A DNA stretch of 63,512 nt from Methylobacterium longum (GCF_022179385.1 NZ_BPQS01000031.1:1-63512), one strand, 5' to 3'. Positions 36,690 through 47,169 are shown, numbered from the stretch's first letter. A program made the numbers and translations. Notes: generated by a model not told the origin, from the sequence alone.

Positions 36690-37121
36690 AAGAAATTAAA
36701 ACCTCGGCCTTCAGGCCGGCGGGAAAGCGCGGGTCTGCGCGCTGTGAACGTGCTCGGCCACGACGAACAACGGAGCACCACCGCAGAAAGTGACGAATCA
36801 TAAGGGCGTCCAGAGCACGCCTTGGTGGTAGCGGCCGGTGATCCCTGGGCGCATGTCCCGGAGCTTCCGACTGGACACACCCGTAAGGCTGTTGATGAGC
36901 TTCGACAGACTGACCTTCGGCGGGCAAGTGACGAGCAAATGAACATCGTCTTCGCTAGAGCATTCGACAAGCTCCGCCTCAAAATCCCGACATACCATAG
37001 CAAAGATCACGGTCAGCTCGCGGATCGCCATCGAGGAGAGCACGTCGCGGCGAAATTAAGGGATGAAGACTAGGCGCGCATGAAGCGCCGAAACGATGTG
37101 TCGTCCTCTGCGGATTTCCAT
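36690..37121 (-). pseudogene. tnpA: IS200-type Y1 (HUH) transposase TnpA, inactivated
   Basis: From ATG 37121 the sequence reads MEIRRGRHIVSALHARLVFIP, then a TAA where Lys is expected, FRRDVLSSMAIRELTVIFAMVC, and EDDVHLLV. The HUH motif is normally H-x-H (DDHVHLLV); the first His codon is missing. A TGA follows GVLWTPL, in the place of SYF, and the FCGGAPL block continues in frame. With two stops and a lost metal-binding His it cannot be active. The catalytic Tyr region is only partly recognisable. Confidence 0.8.
36705..36718. repeat. Left-end hairpin of the IS200/IS605 element
   Basis: CGGCC pairs with GGCCG around the loop TTCA. It lies about 20 bases inside the left boundary and is the probable TnpA recognition hairpin. 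Confidence 0.75.
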
Positions 37122-37157
37122 GTTGCGGCTCCGGAGACCAATTTGTAGGCTCTCAGG

Positions 37158-38383
37158 ATGATCACCCGTGGCTTCCGCTACAAGCTGGAACCGCTGCCCG
37201 AGCAGGAGGCCCTGTTCCGCCAGTTCGCGGGCGTGTGCCGCCTCGTCTACAATCTCGGCTTGGAGCAGAAGGCGACTTGGGGGCGCAAGCATAACTTAGG
37301 GTACGTCGCTCAGGCCGCCGATCTGACGAAACTCCGCGCTGAGTTCGATTGGGTGCGCGCCGTCTACGTTTCGTGTCAACAACAGGCCCTACGCGACCTC
37401 GATCGCGCGTTCCAGAACTTCTTCGCGGGCCGGACTTCGTTCCCTCGCCCGCGCTGTCGCGGCGTAGACGATAGCTTCCGCTTCCCCGGCCGCGAGGTCG
37501 CGGTAAAGCGCCTAAACTGCAAGTGGAGCACAGTGCGCCTTCCAAAGATCGGCTGGGTGAAGTTCCGCGACACGCGTCCGATACGCGGTAAACTGAAGAA
37601 TGTGACGGTCATCCTCGACGCTTTTGGCTGGCACATTGCGTTCACCTGCGAGATCGCGCACGATACGCCCGCACCATGCTCGGAGATCGTCGGCATCGAC
37701 CGCGGCGTTACGACAACTCTGTCGCTGTCCACGGGTGAGATGCTGAGCCTGCCCGAAAGGCTCGCGCACATCGAGGCTCAGAAGCGGAAGCTCCAGCGCG
37801 TCGTCTCGCGGCGCAAGCGGAGCTCGAACCGCAGGCGCAGAGTCCAAGCTCGAGTCGCCCGACTTCAGGCGCGTCAGGCTCGCATCCGGCGGGATTTTCA
37901 CCACCGCGCCGCACTCGGCATCGCCAAGCGCTTCGGTGTCGCGGTGCTTGAAGACCTGAACACGCGCAGCATGACGGCCAGCGCAAAGGGTACGCTTGCC
38001 GAGCCCGGTAGCAACGTTCGCCAAAAGGCCGGTCTTAACCGGGTGATCTTGAACGCGAGTTGGCATCAGTTTGCGACGATTTTGACCTACAAGATGGAGG
38101 AAAAGGGCGGACAGGTTGTGGCCGTGCCCGCCCGGTTTACGTCGCAGACTTGTGCGGCCTGCGGTGTGGTCGATTCGAGAAGCCGCGAGAGCCAAGCGCG
38201 CTTCATCTGTATCAGCTGTGGCCATACCGACCACGCCGACCGGAACGCAGCGATAATCATCCGACGGCGCTGGAACACAGCGTTACTGGACGTGGAGGGT
38301 GTGCACCAGCAGCCCCTTGAAGCGTCAACTGGACGAGATCTCACGATCTCCGAAAATCCCCGTCCTTCAGGTCGGGGAAGATG

Positions 38384-38387
<4 letters not shown>
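37158..38387 (+). CDS. tnpB: TnpB RNA-guided nuclease (IS200/IS605 family)
   Basis: 409 residues, full TnpB length, unbroken. It has an N-terminal HTH_OrfB part (FRYKLEPLPEQEALFRQFAGVCRLVYNLGL). The RuvC-like domain has catalytic Asp in SEIVGIDRGVTTTLS, Glu in AVLEDLNTRSM and Asp in HADRNAA. The zinc ribbon has CAACGVVDSRSRESQARFICISCGH. TnpB uses an RNA made from the element's right end to cut DNA at the excised site, which keeps the element in the population. ATG 37158 is divergent from tnpA. The stop lies at the right boundary, so the guide RNA overlaps the gene's 3' end. Confidence 0.93.
38230..38385 (+). ncRNA. Putative omegaRNA (reRNA) at the right end of the IS200/IS605 element
   Basis: The position is inferred from known TnpB systems, in which the guide RNA covers the end of tnpB and the right end. 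The terminal hairpin at 38358-38377 (CCCCG with CGGGG around TCCTTCAGGT) is its likely 3' scaffold stem. The guide would be read from the bases just outside the element, that is arsB sequence beginning at 38386. The 5' limit is a guess. Confidence 0.45.
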
Positions 38388-39592
<1,205 letters not shown>

Positions 39593-39686
39593 CGCGGCCG
39601 GATCCTGATGGCTGAGGGAGTAGGCGCGCGCCGATGCCGGCGGCCTGCCGGCAGGCCGCCCGGCTCGCGATCTCGTTCGAGGTGGA

Positions 39687-40124
39687 TCAGGCGGTGGCGA
39701 CGCGGCGACCGTGCTCGTCGACGACGCGCTCGCCGTCCTCCTTGACGAATTCGCCCTGCTGCACCGGCACGAGGTCGAGCACGGCCTCGGACGGCCGGCA
39801 CAGACAAACGCCCTTGGGGCTGACGACCACGGGGCGGTTCAGGAGGATCGGATGCGCCTCGATCGCGTCGAGCAACTGCTCGTCGGTGAGCGCCGGATCG
39901 CCGAGGTTCAACGCGGCATAGGGCGTGCCCTTCTCGCGCAGGAACGCCCGCACCGTGGTCCCGGCGCGCCGCACGAGTTGGCGCACCATGGCCCGCGTCG
40001 GCGGCGTCTTCAGGTACTCGACCACGTGCGGTTCGACCCCGGCGTTGCGGATCATCGCCAGGGTGTTGCGGGAGGTGCCGCAATCCGGGTTGTGGTAGAT
40101 GACGACGTCGAACGCTTCAGGCAT
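39687..40124 (-). CDS. arsC: Arsenate reductase, glutaredoxin type
   Basis: 145 residues. The catalytic Cys lies in IYHNPDCGTSRNTLAMIRNAG, followed by the ArsC family motifs EYLKTPPTR, HPILLNRPVVVSPKG and CRPSEAVLDLVP. It reduces arsenate to arsenite using glutathione and glutaredoxin, so that arsenite can be exported. The start overlaps the arsR 3' end by 8 bp, showing translational coupling. The enzyme looks intact, although the pump downstream is damaged. Confidence 0.95.
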   Translation of the reverse strand: MPEAFDVVIYHNPDCGTSRNTLAMIRNAGVEPHVVEYLKTPPTRAMVRQLVRRAGTTVRAFLREKGTPYAALNLGDPALTDEQLLDAIEAHPILLNRPVVVSPKGVCLCRPSEAVLDLVPVQQGEFVKEDGERVVDEHGRRVATA

Positions 40125-40476
40125 GGGCGATCTCTCCGGTCGCGCAATCGCAGGTGGACAGGGCGGCGACCACGGGCGCGCACACGGCCGGGTGACCTTG
40201 GCAGCAATCGCGCATCAGGAAGGCGATCAGGTCCGACAGCGCCGGGTAAGCGGCGCTGTAGAGGATCGATCGCCCTTCGCGCCGCGAGGCGACGAGGCCC
40301 GCATGGCTGAGTTCCTTCAGGTGATGCGACACCGTCGCGGCCGAGACACCGACCGCATCGGCGAGGACACCCGAGGCCAAGCCCGCAGGACCGGCGGTCA
40401 CGAGCGCGCGGACGAGGCGCAGGCGGTGCTCCTGCGCGAGGGCCGCGAACGCCGCGAGGGCTTGCCGTTCGTCCAT
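40117..40476 (-). CDS. arsR: ArsR/SmtB-family arsenic-responsive repressor
   Basis: 119 residues from ATG 40476 (MDERQALAAFAALAQEHRLRLVRALV). A TTG six codons upstream is possible but would lie inside the operator. The winged helix has the recognition helix SAATVSHHLKELSHAGLVASRREGRSILYS. Metalloid-binding cysteines are not at the E. coli CVCDLC position; instead DCCQGHP and CDCATGE near the C-terminus provide paired Cys residues, as in several alternative ArsR types. It represses both the arsRCB operon and divergent arsH. Confidence 0.92.
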   Translation of the reverse strand: MDERQALAAFAALAQEHRLRLVRALVTAGPAGLASGVLADAVGVSAATVSHHLKELSHAGLVASRREGRSILYSAAYPALSDLIAFLMRDCCQGHPAVCAPVVAALSTCDCATGEIAHA

Positions 40477-40486
40477 GCGTGCTACA

Positions 40487-40510
40487 ACATTCAAATGACA
40501 ATTTGATTGT
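40487..40510. promoter_or_regulatory. Probable ArsR operator between arsR and arsH
   Basis: TCAAAT (40491-40496) and ATTTGA (40501-40506) form a perfect inverted repeat with a 4-base spacer in the short gap between the divergent genes. Symmetry, AT-richness and position fit an ArsR site controlling both directions. Confidence 0.7.
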
Positions 40511-40523
40511 ACAAGACAGGCCG

Positions 40524-41273
40524 ATGGTGGACAAGCCCGAGCAACCCTTCCGGGACGGTATGCCGAACGTGAGCGCGGCGCATTTCGCGGTGCCGAACCG
40601 CGAGAGCGTTGCGACGACGACGCGGTTCACGCACCCGCCGCGGTTCCTGATCCTCTACGGATCGCTGCGCGAGCGCTCGTTCAGCCGCTTCCTCGCCTAC
40701 GAGGCCGCGCGCTTGCTGGAGGCCATGGGCGGGGAGGTGCGGATCTACGACGCGGACGGTCTGCCGCTGCCGGACGACACGACCGCCGATCACCCGAAGG
40801 TGCAGGAACTCCGCAACCTCTCGATCTGGTCCGAAGGCCAGGTCTGGATATCACCGGAGCGGCACGGCAACCTGACCGGCGTGATGAAGAGCCAGATCGA
40901 CTGGCTACCCCTGAGCGAGGGTTCGGTCCGACCGACGCAGGGGCGCACGCTGGCGGTCCTGCAGGTCTCAGGCGGCTCGCAGAGCTTCAACGCGGTCAAC
41001 AGCCTGCGGATGCTGGGCCGCTGGATGCGGATGATCACCATCCCGAACCAGTCCTCGGTGCCGATGGCCTACAAGGAGTTCGACGAGGCCGGCCGGATGA
41101 AGCCGGGCCCGCTCTACGATCGCGTGGTCGACGTCTGCGAGGAACTGATGAAGTTCACGCTGCTCACCCGCGAGCGGGCCGATTATCTGGTCGACCGCTA
41201 CAGCGAGCGGAAGGAGCGGGAGCCGGACCGGCTCAGGGCCGTGGCCGCCGACATCGGCTTCGTGAAGCGCTGA
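40524..41273 (+). CDS. arsH: ArsH NADPH-dependent FMN reductase (organoarsenical oxidase)
   Basis: 249 residues from ATG 40524; an in-frame ATG at 40479 would overlap the operator and the arsR start and is less likely. The flavodoxin-like fold is shown by RFLILYGSLRERSFSRFLAYEAARLLEAMG (phosphate loop), SPERHGNLTGVMKSQIDWLPLSEGSVRPTQGRTLAVLQVSGGSQSFNAVN and the ArsH-typical WMRMITIPNQSSVPMAYKEFDE. It oxidises trivalent methylarsenicals and can reduce quinones or metals. It is divergent from arsR and shares the operator. Confidence 0.95.
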   Translation: MVDKPEQPFRDGMPNVSAAHFAVPNRESVATTTRFTHPPRFLILYGSLRERSFSRFLAYEAARLLEAMGGEVRIYDADGLPLPDDTTADHPKVQELRNLSIWSEGQVWISPERHGNLTGVMKSQIDWLPLSEGSVRPTQGRTLAVLQVSGGSQSFNAVNSLRMLGRWMRMITIPNQSSVPMAYKEFDEAGRMKPGPLYDRVVDVCEELMKFTLLTRERADYLVDRYSERKEREPDRLRAVAADIGFVKR

Positions 41274-41609
41274 CGCGGCGATTCACTGAGCATGCCGGCC
41301 TGGCTCAGGGCGGTCGCCGGACTCCGTCGGAGGTCCGGTTTCCCGCATCGTCTGCCGGAAGCCGTCGTGAGAGCGTCCGGCCGGAACCGATCGGCTCCGA
41401 AATGCAGCGGCCGTCTCCCGACCGGCCTGCAGCTCCTGCGATGCATCTGCGCAGATCTGGCTTGATGCTCGTACATCCGAAACCAGTCACTGCCCGTGTC
41501 TACCTTCGGGACCGCCTTGACGCACGCGGCGCCGTCCGCGAGCATTGAAGTCGCATCGAACCGCGGCAGAGCCCGCTGTCCCGACCGCTCCCACCGACGA
41601 GGTAAGGGG
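41274..41609. other. Gap between arsH and ABC solute-binding pseudogene
   Basis: 336 bp with no supported gene, repeat or strong hairpin. A ribosome-binding site GGTAAGGGG at 41601-41609 belongs to the gene that starts at 41610. Confidence 0.5.
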
Positions 41610-42652
41610 ATGCCTCGATTGCAGATCCGGGCTCGGGATCGCGGCCGCGTGAGCAGCCGTCGTGTCGTCCTGGCTCTGCTTTGCATGACGCCGCTCGTCG
41701 GATCTCCAGCGCTTGCTCAGCGGCAGCGTGCTCCCAAGATCGGCGTTCTCTGGCACGCGGCCACTCCTCAGGACGAGGCGATCTATGCGGAACCCCTCAG
41801 GAAGGGTTTCCAGGATCTTGGTTATGTCGAAAACCGCGACTACAATCTGATAGAAACCTACGCAGCGGAGAAGCCTACGCAGCGGAGAAGTATGAGAACT
41901 TCGTTGCCAATGCTGATCAGCTGATCAAGGCGAAGGTCGACATCATCATAGCCGTGACGGGGCCTGCGACGGCGGCGGCCCAGCGCGCCACATCGACGAC
42001 GCCCGTCGTCTTTTTAGTTGTGCCCGATCCCGTTGGCCGCGGATTCGCGAAAAGCCTCTCGCGACCGGGCGGAAATCTGACCGGCCTCTCAACAGCGGCT
42101 GTGGAACTGAGTTCGAAGCGCCTCGAACAATTGAGAGCTGCGATACCGGGCTTGAAGCGGGTCGGTTTGTTCGTGAACGCGAAGGACTCGTCCATGAGTC
42201 GCGCCGTCGAGGAGCGAACGCGATCGACTGCGACGAATCTCGACGTCCTCGTCGATGTGACCCAGATCGATGCACCCCAGGAACTGAGCGGCGCCTTTGC
42301 GGGACTGAGCAGCCGCTCCATCCCGGCCGTGGTGTTCATGCAAGACCCGCTGTTCTTCAACGAGCGTCGACAAATCGCAAACCTCGGTCTGTCCAACCGT
42401 ATCGCCACGATGGTGGCGAACGGCCTCATGGTCAGAGACGGGTGCCTGATCTCCTACGGCCCCAACTTTCCCGCGCAGTTTCGACGGACCGCATCCTTCG
42501 TCGACAAGATCCTCAAGGGTCACAGTCCGGCCGAGATACCGATCGAGGAGCCTGCACGACTGGAGCTTGTCCTTAACCTGAAGACGGCCGAAGCACTCGG
42601 CCTCGAGATTCCGGCCGCTCTCCTCGCGCAGGCCGATGAGGTGATCGAGTAG
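41610..42652 (+). pseudogene. ABC transporter substrate-binding protein (COG2984), frameshifted by 17-bp duplication
   Basis: A signal peptide (residues about 15-37, VVLALLCMTPLVGSPALAQ) is followed by APKIGVLWHAATPQDEAIYAEPLRKGFQDLGYVENRDYNLIE. The frame then shifts because CCTACGCAGCGGAGAAG occurs twice in tandem (41857-41873, 41874-41890). Removing one copy restores ETYAAEKYENFVANADQL and the rest of the ABC_sub_bind protein (DIIIAVTGPATAAAQRAT, STTPVVFLVVPDPVGRGFAKSLSRPGGNLTGLS) up to 42652. Such proteins bind small ligands in the periplasm; no permease or ATPase genes adjoin it. Confidence 0.88.
41857..41890 (+). repeat. Perfect 17-bp tandem duplication
   Basis: CCTACGCAGCGGAGAAG is repeated once with no spacer. 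It is the cause of the reading-frame break in the ABC solute-binding gene. Confidence 0.95.
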
Positions 42653-43075
42653 GTTCACGCCGGGCTTTGCGGGTGGGCGCCTCGGGCACAAAGCTGGATG
42701 GCGGCTTGGAGGCAGCAACCCGACGAGAGCGTCTCGCCTCGAGCCGACCTTGCAGGCCGGCCGAAGAAGGCAGCGTCCGGGAAGCACCGCCGGCTGCCGG
42801 TACGGCAGGCATGGATCGGGGACGGGATGGCGGCCCTGGGGCGGATTCCCGACCGTCGGGTTCCGAGCGGCGTCGCGGTGAAGCGGGCGTCACCGCGACG
42901 CCGGCTCACGACCCATGGCGGAAGCCGGGAACGTCTGCGTGCGGGCCGCTCGGCGTTGCCGTGATCCGCGACGGAGGCGGGCGAATGGACGGTGGACCGC
43001 TTCCGGGCGCGATCCGAGGGGAGCAGACGCCGTATCCAACCGGATACAGCCGCCTGTCCGATCAAACGCGTCCGC
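42653..43075. other. Gap upstream of modE 3' end
   Basis: 423 bp without a credible gene; several long frames here are GC-driven. GTATCC and GGATAC (43032-43047, 4-base loop) form a small hairpin just beyond the modE stop and might serve as a weak terminator for it. Confidence 0.45.
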
Positions 43076-43444
43076 TCAGGAGGCGCCGGTCGGCGGCACG
43101 GCGTCCCTGCCCGGCGCGGAAGCGGCGATCCGATCGAGAAAGGGCGCGGCAGCGCGGTCGGCAGCCCGCTCGATCGCGCGGTAATGGGCGATAAGGTCGG
43201 CGCCGAAGGGCGACAGGCGCGCACCTCCACCCGCCTTGCCGCCGATCTGCGCCTCCACCACAGGTCGCCCAAAGCCGGTGTTCATCGCCTCGATCAACAG
43301 CCATGCCCGGCGATAGGACATCCCGAGCGCCCGCCCGGCGGCTGAAATCGAACCCTGCTCGGCGATCATCTCCAGGAGTTGCACCTTGCCTGGGCCGATA
43401 CGGTTGCCGGGGCCGACATCGATCCTGATGCTCAGGCTTGCCAC
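43076..43444 (-). CDS. ModE-type molybdate regulator, DNA-binding domain only
   Basis: 122 residues with the winged-helix N-terminal domain of ModE: GPGKVQLLEMIAEQGSISAAGRALGMSYRRAWLLIEAMNTGFGRPVVEAQIGGKAGGGARLSPFGADLIAHYRAIE. The molybdate-binding TOBE domains of full ModE (about 260 residues) are absent, as in the single-domain forms common in alphaproteobacteria. It is divergent from modA, whose expression it probably controls. Confidence 0.87.
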   Translation of the reverse strand: MASLSIRIDVGPGNRIGPGKVQLLEMIAEQGSISAAGRALGMSYRRAWLLIEAMNTGFGRPVVEAQIGGKAGGGARLSPFGADLIAHYRAIERAADRAAAPFLDRIAASAPGRDAVPPTGAS

Positions 43445-43542
43445 CTAGCGATCCCCCCTCGCGCCATGCTGTGGGCTACCGCGCCGCACCCTCCGGGGTC
43501 CAGGGGCGTCGCGATCACCTCTTCCCCGCGGCATATTTCGCT

Positions 43543-43552
43543 CGCTATAGCG
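43543..43552. promoter_or_regulatory. Palindrome upstream of modA, possible ModE site
   Basis: CGCTATAGCG is a perfect 10-bp palindrome 36 bases before the modA start. ModE/Mop boxes contain CGxTATA half-sites, so it is a candidate, but no full consensus with the usual spacing is visible. Confidence 0.35.
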
Positions 43553-43588
43553 GGGCCGACACATCCGTCGCCGGGGACCGCGTCACGC

Positions 43589-44368
43589 ATGCGCAGCCTG
43601 ATCCGTACCGGCCTCGTCGCCGCCCTGCTCCTCGCCGCTGGAGTGGCGCAGGCGGCCGACACCGTAACGGTGTTCGCCGCGGCCAGCCTCAAGAACGCCC
43701 TGGACAATGCGGGCAAGGCTTTTACCTCGCAGACCGGCGTGGAACTCAGGGCGAGCTACGCGGCATCCTCGGCCCTCGCCCGCCAGATCGAGAGCGGCGC
43801 ACCCGCGGACCTCTTCGCCTCGGCCGATCTGGACTGGATGGACTACCTCGCCAAGACGAATCTCATTCGCCCTGACACCCGGGTGAACCTGCTCGGCAAC
43901 CGCCTCGTTCTGATCGCGCCGAGCGACGCGAAGGAGAGCGCCGTGGCCTTCACTCCGGAAGCGTTCGCGGCGGCGCTGGGGCCGGACGGTCGGCTCGCCA
44001 CCGGCGAGGTCAACTCGGTGCCGATCGGCAAATACGCGAAGGTTGCGTTCGAGAAGCTCGGCCTGTGGGGCAGCATCCAGCCTCGTCTGGCTCAGAGCGA
44101 CAACGTACGGGCGGCCCTGATGCTGGTCTCGCGCGGCGAGGCGCCGCTCGGCGTCGTCTACGAGAGCGACGCGAAGTCGGATCCGACCGTGAAGGTCGTG
44201 GGCGTGTTCCCGGCGGACAGCCACCCCCCCGTGGTGTACCCGTTCGCCGTCACCGCGGACGCCAGGGGCGCGGGTGCGAAGCGGTTCCTGGAGTACCTCC
44301 GGAGCCCGGCGGCCAAGCCCTTTTTCGAGGCCGAGGGTTTCCGCGTCATCGACGGCGGCAAGGACTAA
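43589..44368 (+). CDS. modA: Molybdate ABC transporter substrate-binding protein
   Basis: 259 residues from ATG 43589. A signal peptide (MRSLIRTGLVAALLLAAGVAQA) precedes TVTVFAAASLKNALDNAGKAF, the ModA hallmark start. The family segments ASSALARQIESGAPADLFASADLDWMDYL, GNRLVLIAPSD, VPIGKYAKVAFEKLGLW and PLGVVYESDAKSDPTVKVVGVFP are all present. It binds molybdate or tungstate in the periplasm. The expected modB and modC genes do not follow; the next gene, 530 bp away, is a porin-like protein. Uptake would need permease parts encoded elsewhere. Confidence 0.94.
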   Translation: MRSLIRTGLVAALLLAAGVAQAADTVTVFAAASLKNALDNAGKAFTSQTGVELRASYAASSALARQIESGAPADLFASADLDWMDYLAKTNLIRPDTRVNLLGNRLVLIAPSDAKESAVAFTPEAFAAALGPDGRLATGEVNSVPIGKYAKVAFEKLGLWGSIQPRLAQSDNVRAALMLVSRGEAPLGVVYESDAKSDPTVKVVGVFPADSHPPVVYPFAVTADARGAGAKRFLEYLRSPAAKPFFEAEGFRVIDGGKD

Positions 44369-44898
44369 CCGGCTCCGAGCGCCCGAGGACGACGGATATC
44401 GGGACGATCGGTGCGCGCGCCGATCGTCCCGGACCCCGTGGCCGCGATCGGGAAGGGCGCCCCTACGGCGCAGGCCAAGATCGAGACCATGCCGGGGCGG
44501 GTCGTCACCGCAGCCGTCGCCGACGAGGCGGTCGACAGTCTGACGCTCGTCGTCGGTCCGGGCCACGCCGGGATCAGGGCGTCCGACGCCATGCCGCGCC
44601 CGAGAACCCCGCTGAGCCGTCGCTCATCGGCCAGCGGGACGACGGCCAGCACCACGAGAGAGCCATCGGAAATGTATCGCGTGGACGGGGGATTAAAAGA
44701 GCGTCCGATCCGTTCATCTTGCCCCGGCGGATACATGACACTGTCATCGCCTCCGCGAACCCAGCATCGCGCGATACCGTCTCCGAATAGATTTGATCTC
44801 AGCCACATCCACACCGAGGTGTGACTTTGCGGATACATGAGTTCGGAGCGTTCTCGTCTAATCATCGTCGCGATTCGGGACACAGACGGGGGACGACC
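44369..44898. other. Gap after modA, no modBC
   Basis: 530 bp where modB would be expected. A 137-codon frame starting at 44411 shows no transporter features, and Arg/Ser/Pro-rich composition suggests chance. The last about 20 bases hold the ribosome-binding site CGGGGGACG for the next gene. Confidence 0.5.
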
Positions 44899-45726
44899 GT
44901 GATCAGAAATCTGCTCGGCATGTTCGTGGCGTGCACTGCGTTGACCGGTGCCGCATCCGCGGCCGACCTGCCGCGCCGCGCCGCTCCGCCGCCGGTGTTC
45001 ACCCCCGTCTCGGTGTTCACCTGGACCGGCGCCTACTTCGGTATCAACGCCGGCTACGCCTACACCGAGGCGGACACGATCCGGACCGTCGGCATCGGCG
45101 CGCTGCAGAACAACGTGAACAACCTGCTGCGCAGCCCGGCCGTCCGCCTGTCGCAGGACGGCTTCTCCGCCGGCGGCCAGGTCGGCTACAACTACCAGTT
45201 CACCGCGGGCTCCGGCATCGTCGTCGGCGTCGAGGCTGATGCCCAGTACATGGATCTGCAGCGCACCGGCGTGCAGTCGATCTTCCGCCCCGCCTTCAAC
45301 CCGAACGTCCTGACCAACACCTACCGGACGGATCTGAGCTTCCTCGGTACCGTGCGCGGACGCGTGGGCTACGCCTTCGACCGCGTCTTCGTGTACGGCA
45401 CCGGCGGCTTCGCCTACGGCGACGTGACCCAGCGGGTCGGCTTCCAGACGGCGGCGCCGCTGACCTACTTCGGCAGCCGCTCGCGGATGGACACCGGCTA
45501 CGCCTACGGCGGCGGCATCGAGTACGCCCTGCCCACGGACTCGTTCCTGAACTTCTTCCGGTCGAATGCCGTGACGATCAAGGCCGAGTACCTGCGCTAC
45601 GACCTCGGCAGCCACAACCTGCTGGTCGGATCCGTCGGCGGCCCGGGTGTCGGCTACATCTCCCGCTTCCGGACCGAGGGCGGCATCGCCCGCGCCGGCC
45701 TGAACTTCAAGTTCGGCTCGTACTGA
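44899..45726 (+). CDS. Outer-membrane beta-barrel (porin-like) protein
   Basis: 275 residues from GTG 44899. The signal peptide (LLGMFVACTALTGAASA) is followed by ADLPRRAAPP, the usual start of Omp25/31-like alphaproteobacterial barrels. Alternating strands include WTGAYFGINAGYAYTEAD, GQVGYNYQFTAGSGIVVGVEADAQYMDL, LGTVRGRVGYAFDRVFVYGTGGFAYGDV and the terminal GGIARAGLNFKFGSY, which ends with an aromatic residue as needed for barrel insertion. A structural surface protein; no specific transport role can be assigned. Confidence 0.88.
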   Translation: MIRNLLGMFVACTALTGAASAADLPRRAAPPPVFTPVSVFTWTGAYFGINAGYAYTEADTIRTVGIGALQNNVNNLLRSPAVRLSQDGFSAGGQVGYNYQFTAGSGIVVGVEADAQYMDLQRTGVQSIFRPAFNPNVLTNTYRTDLSFLGTVRGRVGYAFDRVFVYGTGGFAYGDVTQRVGFQTAAPLTYFGSRSRMDTGYAYGGGIEYALPTDSFLNFFRSNAVTIKAEYLRYDLGSHNLLVGSVGGPGVGYISRFRTEGGIARAGLNFKFGSY

Positions 45727-46074
45727 GATCGGTCGCGCTTCGCCCGGCCCTGTGCCGCGGACGTGGCGGCGGGCGAGGCGCGTCGGTCCTGTCCTTCGCC
45801 CCGTGACGGACGACGGGGCGCACTGGTCGACCTTGGCATCCCCCGCCCGGTCGACCTGGCCGTGCGGGTGTCGACGCCCCGGACGCACCTGCGCCTGGGG
45901 CGTTCTTCCATGGCTCGGCGGCCCCGCAACCTGCAGATCGTCGCCCCGCAGAGCGGGCCGGGCCTCGACGCCGACCCGACCGCCGGGTTCCGTCCGACCC
46001 CGGCAGCCGGTTTCGGTTCGGTGCGCGGATCGCGTCCGCCGGCCGGTGTCGCCGCCGCCGAGGAGGCGATGGAT
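45727..46074. other. Gap between convergent porin and aldo/keto reductase genes
   Basis: 348 bp without a supported gene. No clear terminator hairpin with a T-run is seen for either neighbour. Confidence 0.45.
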
Positions 46075-47169
46075 CTACCAGGCCTGGACGGCCTGACCGC
46101 CGAAGATGGTCGGCGTCGGCAGGTCGAAGATGAAGTAGGGGTTGAGGCTTGGCGGCTTGCCGGCCGCGTCCAGCCGTTCCTGCTGGTCGGCGCTCAACGC
46201 CACCTCGAGGGCGGCGACGTTCTGCTCCAGCTGCTCGGGTCGGCTCGCGCCGACGAGCACCGACGAGACGCCGGGCCGCCGGGCGACCCAAGCCAACGCG
46301 ACCTGCGCCATGGGCCTTCCGACCTCCGCCGCGACCGCCCGCAGCACGTCCACCACCGCGAAATTGGCCTCCGTGAACAGCAGGCCGCCGAACGGGTTGT
46401 CGCCGTTCAGCCGCCCGTCGCTGCCGCCCTGAGGCGTCTCGCCGGTCCGATCCGGGAGCGAACCCGCCCCGCCGGACTTGGCCAGCATCCCGCGCCCGTA
46501 CTTGCCCGTCAGCAGGCCCGCGGCCAGGGGGCTCCACGGCACCAAGCCCATCCCGAGCGCCTTGCCGGCGGGGAGGACGTCGAGCTCCACGCCCCGGTCG
46601 ACCAGGGAGTAGGCGTATTGCAGCCCGACCGGCTCCGGCAGGCCGTGCGCCCGCGCCAACGTGGCGATCTGCGCCGCGTACCACGCCGGGGCGTTCGAGA
46701 AGCCGTAATAGAGGATGTCGCCGCGGGCGACGGCGTCGGTCAGGGCGCGCAGCACCTCCTCGGGCGGCGTGGTCCGGTCCCAGACGTGGGTCCAGTACAG
46801 GTCGATCCAGTCGGTGCGGAGCCGCCGCAGGGAGCCCTCCAGGCCGGCGCGGATGTTGCGGGCGCTGTTGCCGCCCGCGAGCGGCGTGCCCTGCGCGCGG
46901 GAAAAGCCGGACTTCGTCGCGATGACCAGACGGTCGCGCAGCCCGCGCTCCGCGACCCGCGCGCCGAGCATCGTCTCGCTCTCGCCGCCGGAATAGACAT
47001 CCGCGGTGTCGATGAAGTTGCCGCCGGCCTCGACGTAGCAGTCGAGGATCGCCGCCGAGACCGCCGCGTCGCTGCCCCAGCGGCCCGCGCCGAAGGTCAT
47101 GGTGCCGAGCGCCAGCGGGCTCACCGCCAGGCCCGAGCGCCCCAGGGTTCGATAATGCGTCAGGTCCAT
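46075..47169 (-). CDS. Aldo/keto reductase
   Basis: 364 residues from ATG 47169; the frame is open 48 codons upstream, but those overlap the LysR gene. A TIM-barrel NADPH-dependent reductase: YRTLGRSGLAVSPLALGTMTFG at the start, FIDTADVYSGGESETMLG (Asp and Tyr of the tetrad), VIATKSGF (Lys), IDLYWTHVWD (His), and the cofactor segment VSSVLVGASRPEQLEQNVAAL. The substrate is unknown. It is divergent from a LysR-type regulator over a 95-bp gap, which suggests control by that regulator. Confidence 0.92.
   Translation of the reverse strand: MDLTHYRTLGRSGLAVSPLALGTMTFGAGRWGSDAAVSAAILDCYVEAGGNFIDTADVYSGGESETMLGARVAERGLRDRLVIATKSGFSRAQGTPLAGGNSARNIRAGLEGSLRRLRTDWIDLYWTHVWDRTTPPEEVLRALTDAVARGDILYYGFSNAPAWYAAQIATLARAHGLPEPVGLQYAYSLVDRGVELDVLPAGKALGMGLVPWSPLAAGLLTGKYGRGMLAKSGGAGSLPDRTGETPQGGSDGRLNGDNPFGGLLFTEANFAVVDVLRAVAAEVGRPMAQVALAWVARRPGVSSVLVGASRPEQLEQNVAALEVALSADQQERLDAAGKPPSLNPYFIFDLPTPTIFGGQAVQAW

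Noticed and set aside
43032..43047. GTATCC/GGATAC hairpin as a ModE operator
   Set aside because: It lies beyond the modE stop, not at a promoter, and lacks the ModE half-site pattern; at most a weak terminator.
44411..44824. 137-codon plus frame where modB would be expected
   Set aside because: No hydrophobic helices or permease signature; Ser/Arg/Pro-rich as expected by chance at this GC.
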